Notes: generated by a model from the sequence alone, not told the origin. DNA of 64,000 nt from Amycolatopsis sp. WAC 01376 (GCF_003947415.1 NZ_QHKL01000006.1:124001-188000); one strand, 5' to 3'; shown: positions 15,982 through 24,456, counted from the first letter of the stretch. Program-made: numbers and translations.

Positions 15982-16848
15982 ATGAAACCGGGGGCAGGGA
16001 AGAGAAGATCGGTCAAGGGCGACCGCCCGAGAAGACGTCCACGCGTCGCCGGGCGACCACGGTCCACTTCGGACGATGGTGTCGTCGAAGACTTCGTGGC
16101 GCCGACGATCCACGACGACGTGGCCGTCCCCCTGATCGGGAAACTGTCGCACTTCAAGGTGCGCGCGCTGGCGTTCACCGTGCTGTGGCTGGCTTTCTTC
16201 GTCGCCTGTCAGATGGGTACCGACCAGCTGAGGCAGGAGTCCGTGAAGCTGGCGAACACCGGCATCCACGTGAAGGGCACGGTACAAAAGGTAGAGGGGT
16301 ACACCGAACCGGACAGCGTCAAGATCACGCTCACCTATCCCGCCGGTTCGGAGCCGCGCACGATCGCGATGCCTGTTTCGGCGAAGCACGGGTACAAGAT
16401 CGGGGACAAGATCTCTCTGGCCTACGCGTCAGGGGAGCCCAAGAAGCTCGTCGTGTTCGAAGGGCGGGTCGTCTTCAACAATCAGTTCGAATTGCTGACG
16501 CCGCTGTCTTTCTCCGCCTTTTTGGGCATTCCGACTTGCGTGTACGCCGCCTGGCTCTGGCGGAGCCGGTATCGCTCGGCCCTGAAGACCGGCTTGCGCG
16601 AGGCCACGGCGACCGTGCGGCCCGGCTGGCTGTTCCCCAAGATCGACGTCTACCTCGAGCACGACTACAAGCTGCTCCAGACACGACGGTCGTTGCGGAT
16701 CGCGCCTCGATTCAAGGGGCTCGAGAAGGTGCCCGTCTTCATCGGCGGCGAGGAAACGGACATGATCGTGATCTTCCCGCGCGGACGGTTCCTCAAGGAC
16801 CGGCTCCACACCGTCCCAGCCAAGGAGATCGAGCCGGACACCGACTGA
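15982..16848 (+). CDS. Hypothetical two-helix membrane protein
   Basis: The 288-residue protein has a basic N-terminus, one helix near residues 55-75 (ALAFTVLWLAFFVACQMG), an extracytoplasmic DUF3592-like strand region with GIHVKGTVQKVEGYTEPDSV and LTYPAGSEP, and a second helix around 180 (LSFSAFLGIPTCVYAAWLW). A cytoplasmic C-terminal part follows. The family cannot be fixed. ATG at 15982 is exactly six bases after TATTCT (15970-15975), so it is probably leaderless. It is convergent with the TetR gene at 17069, across the 21-base-repeat arrays. Confidence 0.7.
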   Translation: MKPGAGKRRSVKGDRPRRRPRVAGRPRSTSDDGVVEDFVAPTIHDDVAVPLIGKLSHFKVRALAFTVLWLAFFVACQMGTDQLRQESVKLANTGIHVKGTVQKVEGYTEPDSVKITLTYPAGSEPRTIAMPVSAKHGYKIGDKISLAYASGEPKKLVVFEGRVVFNNQFELLTPLSFSAFLGIPTCVYAAWLWRSRYRSALKTGLREATATVRPGWLFPKIDVYLEHDYKLLQTRRSLRIAPRFKGLEKVPVFIGGEETDMIVIFPRGRFLKDRLHTVPAKEIEPDTD

Positions 16849-16866
16849 TCGGACGACACCCGGCCC

Positions 16867-17063
16867 GCGAGTTACGCCTCCGATCACGCGAGTTACGCCT
16901 CCAATCACGCGTGTCGCGCGTCCGATCACGGAAGTCGTCGCCATTCGACGGCGGGTAGCGAAGGCATCCCTTCGCTCGCGTGATCGAAGGCGGAACTCAC
17001 GTGCTCTGAGACGGAACTCGCGTGATTGAGGGCGGAACTCACGTGATCAAAGGGCGAACACGA
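16867..17063. repeat. Two inverted arrays of a 21-base repeat around a hairpin
   Basis: Three tandem units at 16867-16929 follow GCGAGTTACGCCTCCGATCA plus C. Four units at 16980-17063 follow the reverse complement, GTGATNGANGGCGGAACTCA plus C. The copies differ at a few positions and the last unit of each side is the most diverged. Between the arrays lies a small hairpin, AGCGAAGG (16957-16964) and CCTTCGCT (16969-16976). The whole block is symmetrical around that hairpin and fills the gap between two convergent genes. Units are contiguous, with no spacers, so it is not a CRISPR array. The function is unknown. Confidence 0.9.
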
Positions 17064-17068
17064 CTGAG

Positions 17069-17674
17069 TCAGTCGATCTTCCCGGTCAGGTAGCGCTGCA
17101 TCGTCGGCGCGATCGCGGTCACCAGCGGCTCGATCTCGCTCGAAGCCATCGGCTCGAACTTCGCGACGTACCGGACCATGCCCATGCCGACCAGCTGGGA
17201 CGCGCACAGGGTCGTCCGCAGTTCGATGGCGTCCGAGCCGATGTCGCCGATCACCTTGGTGAAGAAGTTCTGGAAGAACCCACGCAAGACCTGTGCCGCC
17301 TGTTCGTGGCCGGCGACGCTGCGGACGAGGGCCTGGAACACGTCGCCGCCCGCGCCGTCCCATCGGGTGAGGAAGGTCCGCACGATCCGCTGCCCGAACT
17401 CGTCGTCGGGGCCGTCGGTCAGTTCGGCGAGGAGTTCGCGCGGGTCGAAGGGAAGCTCCAGGATGGCTTGTCCGAAGAGGCCTTCCTTGCTGCCGAACCA
17501 GTGGTTGACCATCGCCGCGTCCACTCCGGCCCGCGTCGCGATCGCACGCACGGTCGCGCCGTCGAAGCCGCTCTCCCCGAACACCACGCGCGCCGCCTCG
17601 ATCAGCGCGGTGCGGGTGTCCTGTCCGCCGGGCCGCCGTCCCCGGCGTCGAGCGGTAGTGTCTTCTCCAGCCAT
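17069..17674 (-). CDS. TetR family transcriptional regulator divergent from trpE
   Basis: The 201-residue regulator has TALIEAARVVFGESGFDGATV, RAIATRAGVDAAMVNHWFGSKEGLF and a C-terminal half with DEFGQRIVRTFLTRWDGAGG, similar in type to the TetR at 13344-13970. ATG at 17674 (MAGEDTTARRRGRR) is chosen; a longer frame would run through the AT-rich operator. The palindrome GCAAAATTCAA-N6-TTGAATTTTGC at 17699-17726 sits between it and trpE, so it probably represses itself and could influence trpE. The effector is unknown; no tryptophan-binding motif is visible. Confidence 0.9.
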   Translation of the reverse strand: MAGEDTTARRRGRRPGGQDTRTALIEAARVVFGESGFDGATVRAIATRAGVDAAMVNHWFGSKEGLFGQAILELPFDPRELLAELTDGPDDEFGQRIVRTFLTRWDGAGGDVFQALVRSVAGHEQAAQVLRGFFQNFFTKVIGDIGSDAIELRTTLCASQLVGMGMVRYVAKFEPMASSEIEPLVTAIAPTMQRYLTGKID

Positions 17675-17698
17675 GGCGTCATCATGAACGGGCCCGGC

Positions 17699-17726
17699 GC
17701 AAAATTCAACAATACTTGAATTTTGC
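17699..17726. promoter_or_regulatory. AT-rich palindromic operator between tetR and trpE
   Basis: GCAAAATTCAA (17699-17709) and TTGAATTTTGC (17716-17726) are perfect 11-base inverted arms around CAATAC. The AT content stands out strongly from the GC-rich surroundings. On the minus strand TATTGT (17709-17714) inside it could be the -10 of the TetR gene, so binding there would give autorepression. It begins only 35 bases from the trpE ATG. Operator function is inferred. Confidence 0.8.
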
Positions 17727-17760
17727 CCCCGGTCCCGGACCCGCCGGCCGTTGCAGCACA

Positions 17761-19332
17761 ATGAGCGGCATGGTCAGCGCCGCAAACGCCAGCCCGTCGG
17801 GGCTCGGCTCGGTCAGCCCTTCGCGCGACGAGTTCCGCGCACTCGCCGAGGGCCGTCGCGTCATCCCCGTTGTCCGCCGCGTGCTCGCCGACGGTGAGAC
17901 CCCCATCGGGGTCTACCGGAAGCTCGCCGCCGACCGGCCGGGGACGTTCCTCTTCGAATCGGCGGAGAACGGCGCCTCCTGGAGCCGATGGTCGTTCATC
18001 GGCGTCGACAGCCCCGCCGCGTTGACCGTGCGTGACGGCAAGGCCGTGTGGACCGGCACCCCGCCGGTCGGCCTGCCGACCGAGGGCGACCCGCTCACCG
18101 TGCTGCGGGAGACCGTCGCCGCGCTCCACACCGAGCAGTTGCCCGGGATGCCGCCGCTCACCGGCGGCATGGTCGGCTACATCGGCTACGACGCCGTCCG
18201 CTGGCTCGAACGGCTCCCCGAACTCGCCGAACGCGACCTCGACATCCCCGAGCTCACCATGCTCCTGGCGACCGACCTGGCCGCCTTCGACCATCACGAG
18301 GGCACCGTCACGCTGATCGCCAACGCGGTCAACTGGGACGACTCGCCCGAGCGGGTCGACGCGGCGTACGACGACGCCGTCGCGCGCCTGAACGCGATGA
18401 CCAAGCAGCTGCACGTCGCGGCCCCGGCCACGGCGGCCGTCTTCGACCGCCCCGCACCCGAATTCACGCGCCGCCGCTCCAAGCCGGACTTCCACGCTGC
18501 CGTCGAGAAGGCCGTCGAGGCGATCAAGGCTGGCGAAGCGTTCCAAATCGTGCCGTCGCAACGATTCGAGATCGAGACCCAGGCCGACGCGCTCGACGTC
18601 TACCGCGTCCTGCGCACGTCCAATCCGAGCCCGTACATGTACCTGCTGCGCCTGGACGGTTTCGACATCGTCGGGTCCAGCCCGGAGTCGCTGGTCACCG
18701 TCCGGGACGGCCGGGCGACCACGCATCCGATCGCCGGCACCCGCTGGCGCGGCGCCGATCCGGAAGAGGACGCGCAGCTGGCCAAGGACCTGCTTGCGGA
18801 CGAGAAGGAACGCGCCGAGCACCTGATGCTCGTCGACCTCGGCCGCAACGACCTCGGCAAGGTCTGCAAGCCCGGCACCGTGCGCGTCGTCGACTTCTTC
18901 GACGTCGAGCGCTACAGCCACGTCATGCACATCGTCTCCACGGTCACCGGCGAGCTCCTCGACGACAAGACGGCTTTCGACGCCGTCACCGCGTGTTTCC
19001 CGGCCGGGACGCTCTCGGGCGCGCCGAAGGTCCGCGCGATGCAGCTGATCGAGGAGCTGGAGCCGACCCGGAGGGCGCTCTACGGCGGCGTCGTCGGATA
19101 TCTCGACTTCGCCGGGGACGCCGACACCGCGATCGCGATCCGCACCGCGCTGATGAAGGACGGCACCGCGTACGTCCAGGCGGGCGGGGGAGTCGTCGCC
19201 GATTCGGTGGCCGACTACGAGGACAACGAGTCGCTCAACAAGGCCCGCACCGTGCTGTCCGCCGTGGCGGCGGCCCAGACGATGATCGCGGCGGACGAAC
19301 TCGACCCGGCGGGTGACAGCACTCGTGTCTGA
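17761..19332 (+). CDS. trpE: Anthranilate synthase component I
   Basis: TrpE makes anthranilate from chorismate, using ammonia from a TrpG partner that is not in this window. The 523-residue protein has the tryptophan-feedback pocket motif FLFESAENG near residue 60. The chorismate-binding domain includes PEFTRRRSKPDFHAAVEKAV, the catalytic HPIAGTRWRG, GRNDLGKVCKPGTV, and TLSGAPKVRAMQLIEELEP. ATG at 17761 is chosen, with an in-frame ATG at 17770 also possible; no clear ribosome site is seen. Its promoter region is shared with a TetR gene. No Trp-codon leader peptide is visible upstream. Confidence 0.97.
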   Translation: MSGMVSAANASPSGLGSVSPSRDEFRALAEGRRVIPVVRRVLADGETPIGVYRKLAADRPGTFLFESAENGASWSRWSFIGVDSPAALTVRDGKAVWTGTPPVGLPTEGDPLTVLRETVAALHTEQLPGMPPLTGGMVGYIGYDAVRWLERLPELAERDLDIPELTMLLATDLAAFDHHEGTVTLIANAVNWDDSPERVDAAYDDAVARLNAMTKQLHVAAPATAAVFDRPAPEFTRRRSKPDFHAAVEKAVEAIKAGEAFQIVPSQRFEIETQADALDVYRVLRTSNPSPYMYLLRLDGFDIVGSSPESLVTVRDGRATTHPIAGTRWRGADPEEDAQLAKDLLADEKERAEHLMLVDLGRNDLGKVCKPGTVRVVDFFDVERYSHVMHIVSTVTGELLDDKTAFDAVTACFPAGTLSGAPKVRAMQLIEELEPTRRALYGGVVGYLDFAGDADTAIAIRTALMKDGTAYVQAGGGVVADSVADYEDNESLNKARTVLSAVAAAQTMIAADELDPAGDSTRV

Positions 19333-19900
19333 GGCCCCGGAAGACGCCGCCCCGCCGTCGAAGAAGGCCAAGCGTCCACTGTGGATCGCCGTGGTGGGCC
19401 TGCTCCTCGGCGCGGTCGCGCTGTGGGGGTCTTCGCGGCTCGTGTGGTTCGCGGAGTTCCGCGACGGAGGCGTGCGCGGCACGGTGCTGTACACGGAAAT
19501 CGGTTCACAGCGTGCGGTCGCGCTGATTCCGCTCGCGTTGCTGGCGCTCGCCGGCACGGCGGGGCTGATCGCCACCGGCGGCTGGCCACGCCGGGTACTC
19601 GGCGTGGTACTCGCCGTGGCCGGGGTCGCCGCGGTGTGGATCGGCGTGGCGGGCGGCTCGTTGAGCGGGTTCGCCGACGGCCTCCCGGTCGCCCAGATGC
19701 TGGGAGCCCGCGGCCTCGCGATCCTCGGGGGAATTCTCGTGACAGCCGGGGGGTTGGCAGCCATCAAGGGCGCGGGCCGGATGCCGCGTCTCGGCGCGAA
19801 GTACTCGGCGCCGGGAGCGAAGAAGCGGGCCGCGAAGGATCCGGAGACCGAACTGTGGGAGGCGCTGTCCGAAGGCGAAGATCCCACCGCGAGCCGGTGA
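19313..19900 (+). CDS. Trp biosynthesis-associated membrane protein (TIGR02234 type)
   Basis: The 195-residue protein fits the actinobacterial family found between trpE and trpC. It has four hydrophobic segments: LWIAVVGLLLGAVALWGSS, ALIPLALLALAGTAGLIATG, VLGVVLAVAGVAAVWIGVAG and GLAILGGILVTAGGLAAI. A basic tail follows. The start GTG at 19313 overlaps the end of trpE by 20 bases; GTG at 19325 is an alternative. The role is not established. The consistent position suggests a function in tryptophan production or transport. Confidence 0.88.
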   Translation: MTALVSEAPEDAAPPSKKAKRPLWIAVVGLLLGAVALWGSSRLVWFAEFRDGGVRGTVLYTEIGSQRAVALIPLALLALAGTAGLIATGGWPRRVLGVVLAVAGVAAVWIGVAGGSLSGFADGLPVAQMLGARGLAILGGILVTAGGLAAIKGAGRMPRLGAKYSAPGAKKRAAKDPETELWEALSEGEDPTASR

Positions 19901-19908
19901 TGGCCGCG

Positions 19909-19924
19909 GAAAACGCGCGTTTTC
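19909..19924. terminator. Short perfect palindrome after the Trp membrane gene
   Basis: GAAAACGCGCGTTTTC is a perfect 16-base palindrome eight bases after the stop codon at 19900. It could fold as a 6-base stem with a GCGC loop, or bind a dimeric protein. It marks the boundary between the trpE transcript and the separate trpC promoter region. There is no T-run of any length after it, so terminator activity is uncertain. Confidence 0.5.
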
Positions 19925-20039
19925 GAGATCTACACCGCGAAAGATGACACGGTTGGCATTCGGAGCAACGGACATACCCGGAACCAGGCCGTATCCGTGC
20001 GGGGGTTAGCATCGTTTCGGCGGGAAGGGGAAGGTTTTT

Positions 20040-20096
20040 GTGAGCGACCTTGCGAAGGAATCCGTGAGTACGACAGCCGGTGAGGGACTCCGGTGA
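20040..20096 (+). CDS. 18-codon leader ORF ahead of trpC
   Basis: GTG at 20040 opens an 18-residue frame reading MSDLAKESVSTTAGEGLR. Its TGA (20094-20096) overlaps the trpC GTG (20093-20095), so the two are coupled like adjacent operon genes. A purine-rich ribosome site (GGGAAGGGGAAGG) lies upstream, and TAGCAT at 20007-20012 could be a -10. It contains no Trp codons, so it is not a classical trp attenuator peptide. It may instead set trpC translation. The frame is clear; its function is not. Confidence 0.5.
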   Translation: MSDLAKESVSTTAGEGLR

Positions 20097-20902
20097 GCGT
20101 GCTCGAAGACATCGTCGCCGGCGTCCGTGCCGATCTCGCCGAGCGCGAGGCGGTTCTGCCGTTCGACGAACTGAAGAAGCGCGCGACCCAGGTCGCGCCC
20201 CCTCGAGACGTGCTCGCGGCCCTGCGCGAGTCCGGTATCGGCGTCATCGCCGAGGTGAAGCGGCGCAGCCCGTCCAAGGGCGATCTGGCCGAGATCCCGG
20301 ATCCGGCCGCGCTGGCGAAGGACTACGCCGACGGCGGCGCCAGGGTGATCAGCGTGCTGACCGAGCAGCGGCGGTTCGGCGGTTCGCTCGCCGACCTCGA
20401 CGCGGTCCGCGCGGCGGTGGACATCCCGGTGCTGCGCAAGGACTTCATCGTCAGCCCGTACCAGGTCCACGAGGCGCGGCTGCACGGCGCGGACATGGTC
20501 CTGCTGATCGTGGCGGCGCTGGAGCAGAACGCCCTGATCGCGTTGCTGGACCGGGTCGAATCCCTCGGGATGACCGCGCTGGTCGAGATCCACAACGCCG
20601 AAGAGGCCGACAAGGCCCTCGAAGCCGGTGCGAAGGTGATCGGCGTCAACGCCCGCAACCTGCACACCCTCGAGGTCGATCGTGACGTCTTCTCGCGGCT
20701 GGCCCCCGGCCTGCCGATGGACGTCTTCAAGATCGCCGAGTCGGGTGTCCGCGGTCCCGGTGACCTGATGTCCTACGCGGGTCACGGCGCCGACGCCGTC
20801 CTCGTGGGCGAAGGGCTCGTCGCTTCGGGCGACCCGAAGGGCGCGCTGGTCAAGCTCGTCACCGCCGGATCGCACCCTGCCTGTCCGAGGCCTTCTCGAT
20901 GA
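20093..20902 (+). CDS. trpC: Indole-3-glycerol phosphate synthase
   Basis: TrpC closes the indole ring from CdRP. The 269-residue barrel has the catalytic Lys in IAEVKRRSPSKGDLAEI near residue 53, the second Lys in VLRKDFIVSPYQVHEAR, Glu in ALVEIHNAEEA, and Asn-Arg-Asn-like binding in VIGVNARNLHTLEVD. The phosphate loop is IAESGVRGPGDL. The start is GTG at 20093, overlapping the stop of an 18-codon leader ORF. It overlaps trpB by four bases, so trpC, trpB and trpA are one operon with a promoter separate from trpE. Confidence 0.97.
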   Translation: MSVLEDIVAGVRADLAEREAVLPFDELKKRATQVAPPRDVLAALRESGIGVIAEVKRRSPSKGDLAEIPDPAALAKDYADGGARVISVLTEQRRFGGSLADLDAVRAAVDIPVLRKDFIVSPYQVHEARLHGADMVLLIVAALEQNALIALLDRVESLGMTALVEIHNAEEADKALEAGAKVIGVNARNLHTLEVDRDVFSRLAPGLPMDVFKIAESGVRGPGDLMSYAGHGADAVLVGEGLVASGDPKGALVKLVTAGSHPACPRPSR

Positions 20903-22128
20903 CCACTGAGTACCACGAAGAACCCCACGGCAAGCACGATCCGGACGACCGGGGCTACTACGGCCCGTACGGCGGCCGGTTCATGCCCGAGGCTCTCATC
21001 GGCGTCGTCGACGAGGTCGCGGCCGAGTACGACAAGGCGCGGAACGACCCGGACTTCGTCAACGAGTTCCGGCGGCTTCTGCGTGACTACGCCGGTCGTC
21101 CGTCGCTGCTCACCGAGGCCAAGCGCTTCGGTGAGCACGCCGGCGGCGCCCGGATCTTCCTCAAGCGCGAGGATCTGAACCACACCGGTTCGCACAAGAT
21201 CAACAACGTGCTGGGCCAGGCGTTGCTCACCAAGCGGATGGGCAAGAAGCGGGTCATCGCCGAGACCGGGGCCGGTCAGCACGGCGTGGCCACCGCCACC
21301 GCCTGCGCGCTGCTGGACCTGGAATGCATCGTCTACATGGGCGAGGTCGACACCGAGCGGCAGGCGCTGAACGTCGCCCGCATGAAGCTGCTCGGCGCCG
21401 AGGTCATCCCGGTGAAGACCGGTTCGCGCACGCTCAAGGACGCGATCAACGAGGCCCTGCGCGACTGGGTCACCAACGCCGACACCACGCATTACCTGTT
21501 CGGCACGGCGGCGGGCCCGTACCCGTTCCCGATGATGGTGCGGAACTTCCACAAGATCATCGGCGAGGAGGCCCGCGTCCAGATCCTGGAGCAGGCCGGA
21601 CGCCTGCCGGACGCCGTCGCGGCCTGCGTCGGCGGCGGATCCAACGCGATCGGCATCTTCCACGGCTTCATCGACGACCCGGAAGTCCGGCTCGTCGGTC
21701 TCGAGCCGGGCGGCGAGGGCATCGAGGGCAACCGCCACGGAGCCACGCTGACCAAGGGCACCCCTGGCAACCTGCACGGCGCGATGACGTACCTGCTGCA
21801 GGACGAAGACGGCCAGACCGTCGAGTCGCACTCGATCTCCGCGGGCCTCGACTACCCGGGCGTCGGCCCGGAGCACTCGTGGCTCAAGGACAGCGGCCGC
21901 GCCGAGTACCGGCCGGTGACCGACGCCGAGGCGATGGACGCGTTCAAGCTGCTCTCGCGCACCGAAGGCATCATCCCGGCGATCGAGTCGGCGCACGCGC
22001 TGGCTGGCGCGCTGGTGCTCGGCCGCGAACTCGGCCCCGAGGGCTTGATCATCGTGAACCTGTCCGGTCGTGGCGACAAAGACATGGACACGGCCGCGAA
22101 GTACTTCGGCCTGGTGGAGAACGCATGA
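20899..22128 (+). CDS. trpB: Tryptophan synthase beta chain
   Basis: TrpB condenses indole with serine using PLP. The 409-residue protein has the PLP lysine in LNHTGSHKINNVLGQALL near residue 100, GGGSNAIGIFHGFI for phosphate binding, and the catalytic Glu in AETGAGQHGVATA. The C-terminal NLSGRGDKDMDTAAKYFG is canonical. It is a standard TrpB1, expected to pair with TrpA, and its stop overlaps the trpA ATG (22125-22128). The short acidic N-terminal extension before YYGPYGGRFMPEALI is normal for actinobacteria. Confidence 0.98.
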   Translation: MTTEYHEEPHGKHDPDDRGYYGPYGGRFMPEALIGVVDEVAAEYDKARNDPDFVNEFRRLLRDYAGRPSLLTEAKRFGEHAGGARIFLKREDLNHTGSHKINNVLGQALLTKRMGKKRVIAETGAGQHGVATATACALLDLECIVYMGEVDTERQALNVARMKLLGAEVIPVKTGSRTLKDAINEALRDWVTNADTTHYLFGTAAGPYPFPMMVRNFHKIIGEEARVQILEQAGRLPDAVAACVGGGSNAIGIFHGFIDDPEVRLVGLEPGGEGIEGNRHGATLTKGTPGNLHGAMTYLLQDEDGQTVESHSISAGLDYPGVGPEHSWLKDSGRAEYRPVTDAEAMDAFKLLSRTEGIIPAIESAHALAGALVLGRELGPEGLIIVNLSGRGDKDMDTAAKYFGLVENA

Positions 22129-22916
22129 GCGGGTTGCAGGAGCTCTTCGCGGCGACGCGCGCGGAGGGCCGTGGAGCGCTGATCGGGTACCTTCCGGCAG
22201 GCTTCCCGACGGTCGACGGGTCCAAGGACCTGCTGGCCGCGGTGGTCGACGGCGGCGCCGACCTGGTCGAGGTGGGCGTGCCCTACTCGGATCCGGTCAT
22301 GGACGGCCCGACCATCCAGGCCGCTTCGGTGAGCGCGCTCTCCGGCGGCTTCAAGCTCAAGCACCTGTTCGAGGTCGTCGAGTCGGTGTCGTCGCGTGGC
22401 GGCAAGGCCGTCGTGATGACGTACTGGAACCCGGTGCACCGCTACGGCGTCGACCGCTTCGCGCGGGACCTCGCCGCCGCGGGCGGGCTCGGCATGATCA
22501 CCCCGGACCTGATCCCGGACGAGGCCGACGAGTGGATGGCCGCCTCCGAGCAGCATGGTCTGGACCGCATCTTCCTGGTCGCGCCGTCCTCCTCGGAGGA
22601 GCGGATCGCGAAGACCGTCGAGGCCTCTTCGGGCTTCGTGTACGCCACCGCGGTGATGGGCGTGACAGGCGCCCGTGACCAGGTCGGCGTGCACGCCGAG
22701 GACCTGGTCGCGCGGACCCGCGCGCACACCGACCTGCCGATCGGTGTCGGGCTCGGCGTCCGTTCCGGCGAGCAGGCCGCGCAGGTCGCCGGTTTCGCCG
22801 ACGGTGTCATCGTCGGCTCGGCGCTGGTGACCGCCGCCGCGAGCGGACTGGACGCGGTTCGCGACCTTTCGGCCGAACTGGCCGCGGGTGTACGGAAGAC
22901 CGTCGCCCCCGCTTAA
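22125..22916 (+). CDS. trpA: Tryptophan synthase alpha chain
   Basis: TrpA splits indole-3-glycerol phosphate and hands indole to TrpB. The 263-residue protein has the catalytic Glu and Asp in DLVEVGVPYSDPVMDGPTIQ near residues 47-58. The closing loop is ATAVMGVTGARDQ and the phosphate site is GVGLGVRSGEQAAQVAGF. ATG at 22125 overlaps the trpB stop. The operon ends here with a strong 27-base-arm palindrome eight bases past the stop codon. Confidence 0.97.
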   Translation: MSGLQELFAATRAEGRGALIGYLPAGFPTVDGSKDLLAAVVDGGADLVEVGVPYSDPVMDGPTIQAASVSALSGGFKLKHLFEVVESVSSRGGKAVVMTYWNPVHRYGVDRFARDLAAAGGLGMITPDLIPDEADEWMAASEQHGLDRIFLVAPSSSEERIAKTVEASSGFVYATAVMGVTGARDQVGVHAEDLVARTRAHTDLPIGVGLGVRSGEQAAQVAGFADGVIVGSALVTAAASGLDAVRDLSAELAAGVRKTVAPA

Positions 22917-22924
22917 GTCTCTTT

Positions 22925-22979
22925 GCGCGTGAAGGCCCCCTTCCCTCGGCTCAGCCGAGGGAAGGGGGCCTTCACGCGC
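22925..22979. repeat. Long palindromic element 3, perfect, between trpA and GS-like gene
   Basis: Two perfect 27-base arms flank a single base (22952). The outer module reads GCGCGTGAAGGCCCCCTT and the inner module CCCTCGGCT. It begins eight bases after the trpA stop and ends seven bases before the stop of the convergent glutamine-synthetase-like gene. It therefore most simply acts as a two-way terminator. It has no T-tract. It shares the GTGAAGGCC outer module with the elements at 27931 and 49710. Confidence 0.9.
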
Positions 22980-22986
22980 TACAGGC

Positions 22987-24360
22987 TCAGTGCCGCCACC
23001 GCTGGGCTGAGGTGATCTCCTCCGGGGTCGCGAGCGCGAACCGCTCGATCTCCGCCCGCCGCACGTCCACGATCGTCGTCGCGAGCGGCGCGCCGAACGC
23101 GGCCGCCAGCTCCTTGTCCGCCTCGAAGGCCATGACGGCCTCCTCCAACCGCTGAGGCAGCCGCTCGATCCCGCGCGCGGCGCGTTCGGCCTCGGTCAGC
23201 GTTCCCGGATCGACGTCCACCGGCTCCGGCAGTGCCGCCTCCTCGTCGACGCCCGCCAGCCCGGCGAACAGCAGGGCGGCCGCCAGCAGATACGGATTCG
23301 CGGTCAGATCGAAGCATTTGATCTCGAGGTTCGCCGCCGTGTCCCGGTTCCCGGCGACCCCGCGCACCAGCCGCAGCGGCGTCTCCCGGTTCTCCAGTCC
23401 CCACGCGGTGTACACGCCCGCCCAGTGGTGCGGCTCCAGCCGCAGATAGCTGACGACCGACGGCGCCCCGATCGCGAGCAGCGCGGGCAGCCGCCGCAGG
23501 ATGCCCGCGCTGAACGACTCCGCGACCGGCGTCAGCCCGAAAACCCTTTCCCCGCCGGAGAAAAGGTTCCGTGCGCCGTCCAAGACGCTCAGATGCACGT
23601 GGCCGCCGTTGCCGACGCCGGCGGGCGCGAACTTCGGGGTGAAGGACGCCTTCAGCCCGTGCCGGTGGCTGAGCGCGCGGATCGTTTCCTTCGTCAGGAC
23701 GGCGATGTCGGCCGCGCGCACCGGATCGGCCGCGGCGACGGACAGTTCGAACTGGCCGTCGGCGTATTCGGGGTGGATCTGTTCCACCCCGGCGCCCTGT
23801 TGGTCCAAAGTGGACACCAGGGCGCGGAGATAGTCCGCGTGCTCGGAAAGCCTCGCGTAGCCGTACGCCGGGCCCGCGGTGGCCGACGTCGGATCGGCCG
23901 GGGCGTCGGCGCCGGTGATCACCCATTCGATCTCGAAACTCATCCGTGCCCGATATCCGCGCGCGGCGAGCCGGTCCACCGCCGTCGCCAGCAGGGCACG
24001 CGGATCCTGCGGATGCGGCTCGCCCTCCTGGTCGAGTTTCGTCACCGGCGCCCATGCCCAGCCGGGCTGCCCGGCGAGCACGGTCAGCGCGTCGAGGTCC
24101 GGATGCAGCCGCAGGTCACCGACCGGGCCGAGGGAATGCTCACCGCCGGTGATGACGTCGTCCGAGCCGAAGAAGTCGAAGGACTTCGAAGCACCGACAC
24201 CCCACGCGGCCGCCGACGGCAGCTTCCGCAGCGGGATCGCCTTGACCCGCGCGATCCCGGCGTTGTCCACGAAGGTCAGCGCCACGAGCTCGACACCCCG
24301 CGACCGCAGCTCCGCGGTGAGGGCGGTCGCGCGGGCGGTCAGTGCTTCCCGGTTCACCAT
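22987..24360 (-). CDS. Glutamine synthetase family enzyme (gamma-glutamyl ligase type)
   Basis: The 457-residue protein has the GS fold: an N-terminal beta-grasp part (DNAGIARVKAIPL), then the catalytic domain with metal Glu in SFEIEWVITG, HPEYADGQFELSVAAADP, the His in GNGGHVHLSVLDG, and substrate/ATP Arg in LRLEPHHWAGVYTAWGLENR. It lacks the adenylylation Tyr context of GlnA1, and the neighbourhood is not nitrogen assimilation. It is probably a GlnA3/GlnA4-like ligase for an amine, or the GS half of a FluG pair, since a FluG-type amidohydrolase is divergent from it. Start GTG at 24360 or a nearby ATG. Confidence 0.85.
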   Translation of the reverse strand: MVNREALTARATALTAELRSRGVELVALTFVDNAGIARVKAIPLRKLPSAAAWGVGASKSFDFFGSDDVITGGEHSLGPVGDLRLHPDLDALTVLAGQPGWAWAPVTKLDQEGEPHPQDPRALLATAVDRLAARGYRARMSFEIEWVITGADAPADPTSATAGPAYGYARLSEHADYLRALVSTLDQQGAGVEQIHPEYADGQFELSVAAADPVRAADIAVLTKETIRALSHRHGLKASFTPKFAPAGVGNGGHVHLSVLDGARNLFSGGERVFGLTPVAESFSAGILRRLPALLAIGAPSVVSYLRLEPHHWAGVYTAWGLENRETPLRLVRGVAGNRDTAANLEIKCFDLTANPYLLAAALLFAGLAGVDEEAALPEPVDVDPGTLTEAERAARGIERLPQRLEEAVMAFEADKELAAAFGAPLATTIVDVRRAEIERFALATPEEITSAQRWRH

Positions 24361-24456
24361 GGTTCCTCATCCTGGCCCCATTCCGGGCCCCTTGCCACGC
24401 CCGGATCCGGTCATAGGGTGGGGCCGCACTCGTCGACCACGAGAAGGGACGCGCTC

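Noticed and set aside
16867..17063. A CRISPR array
   Set aside because: The 21-base units are directly adjacent with no unique spacers, and the two arrays point toward each other. No cas genes are nearby.
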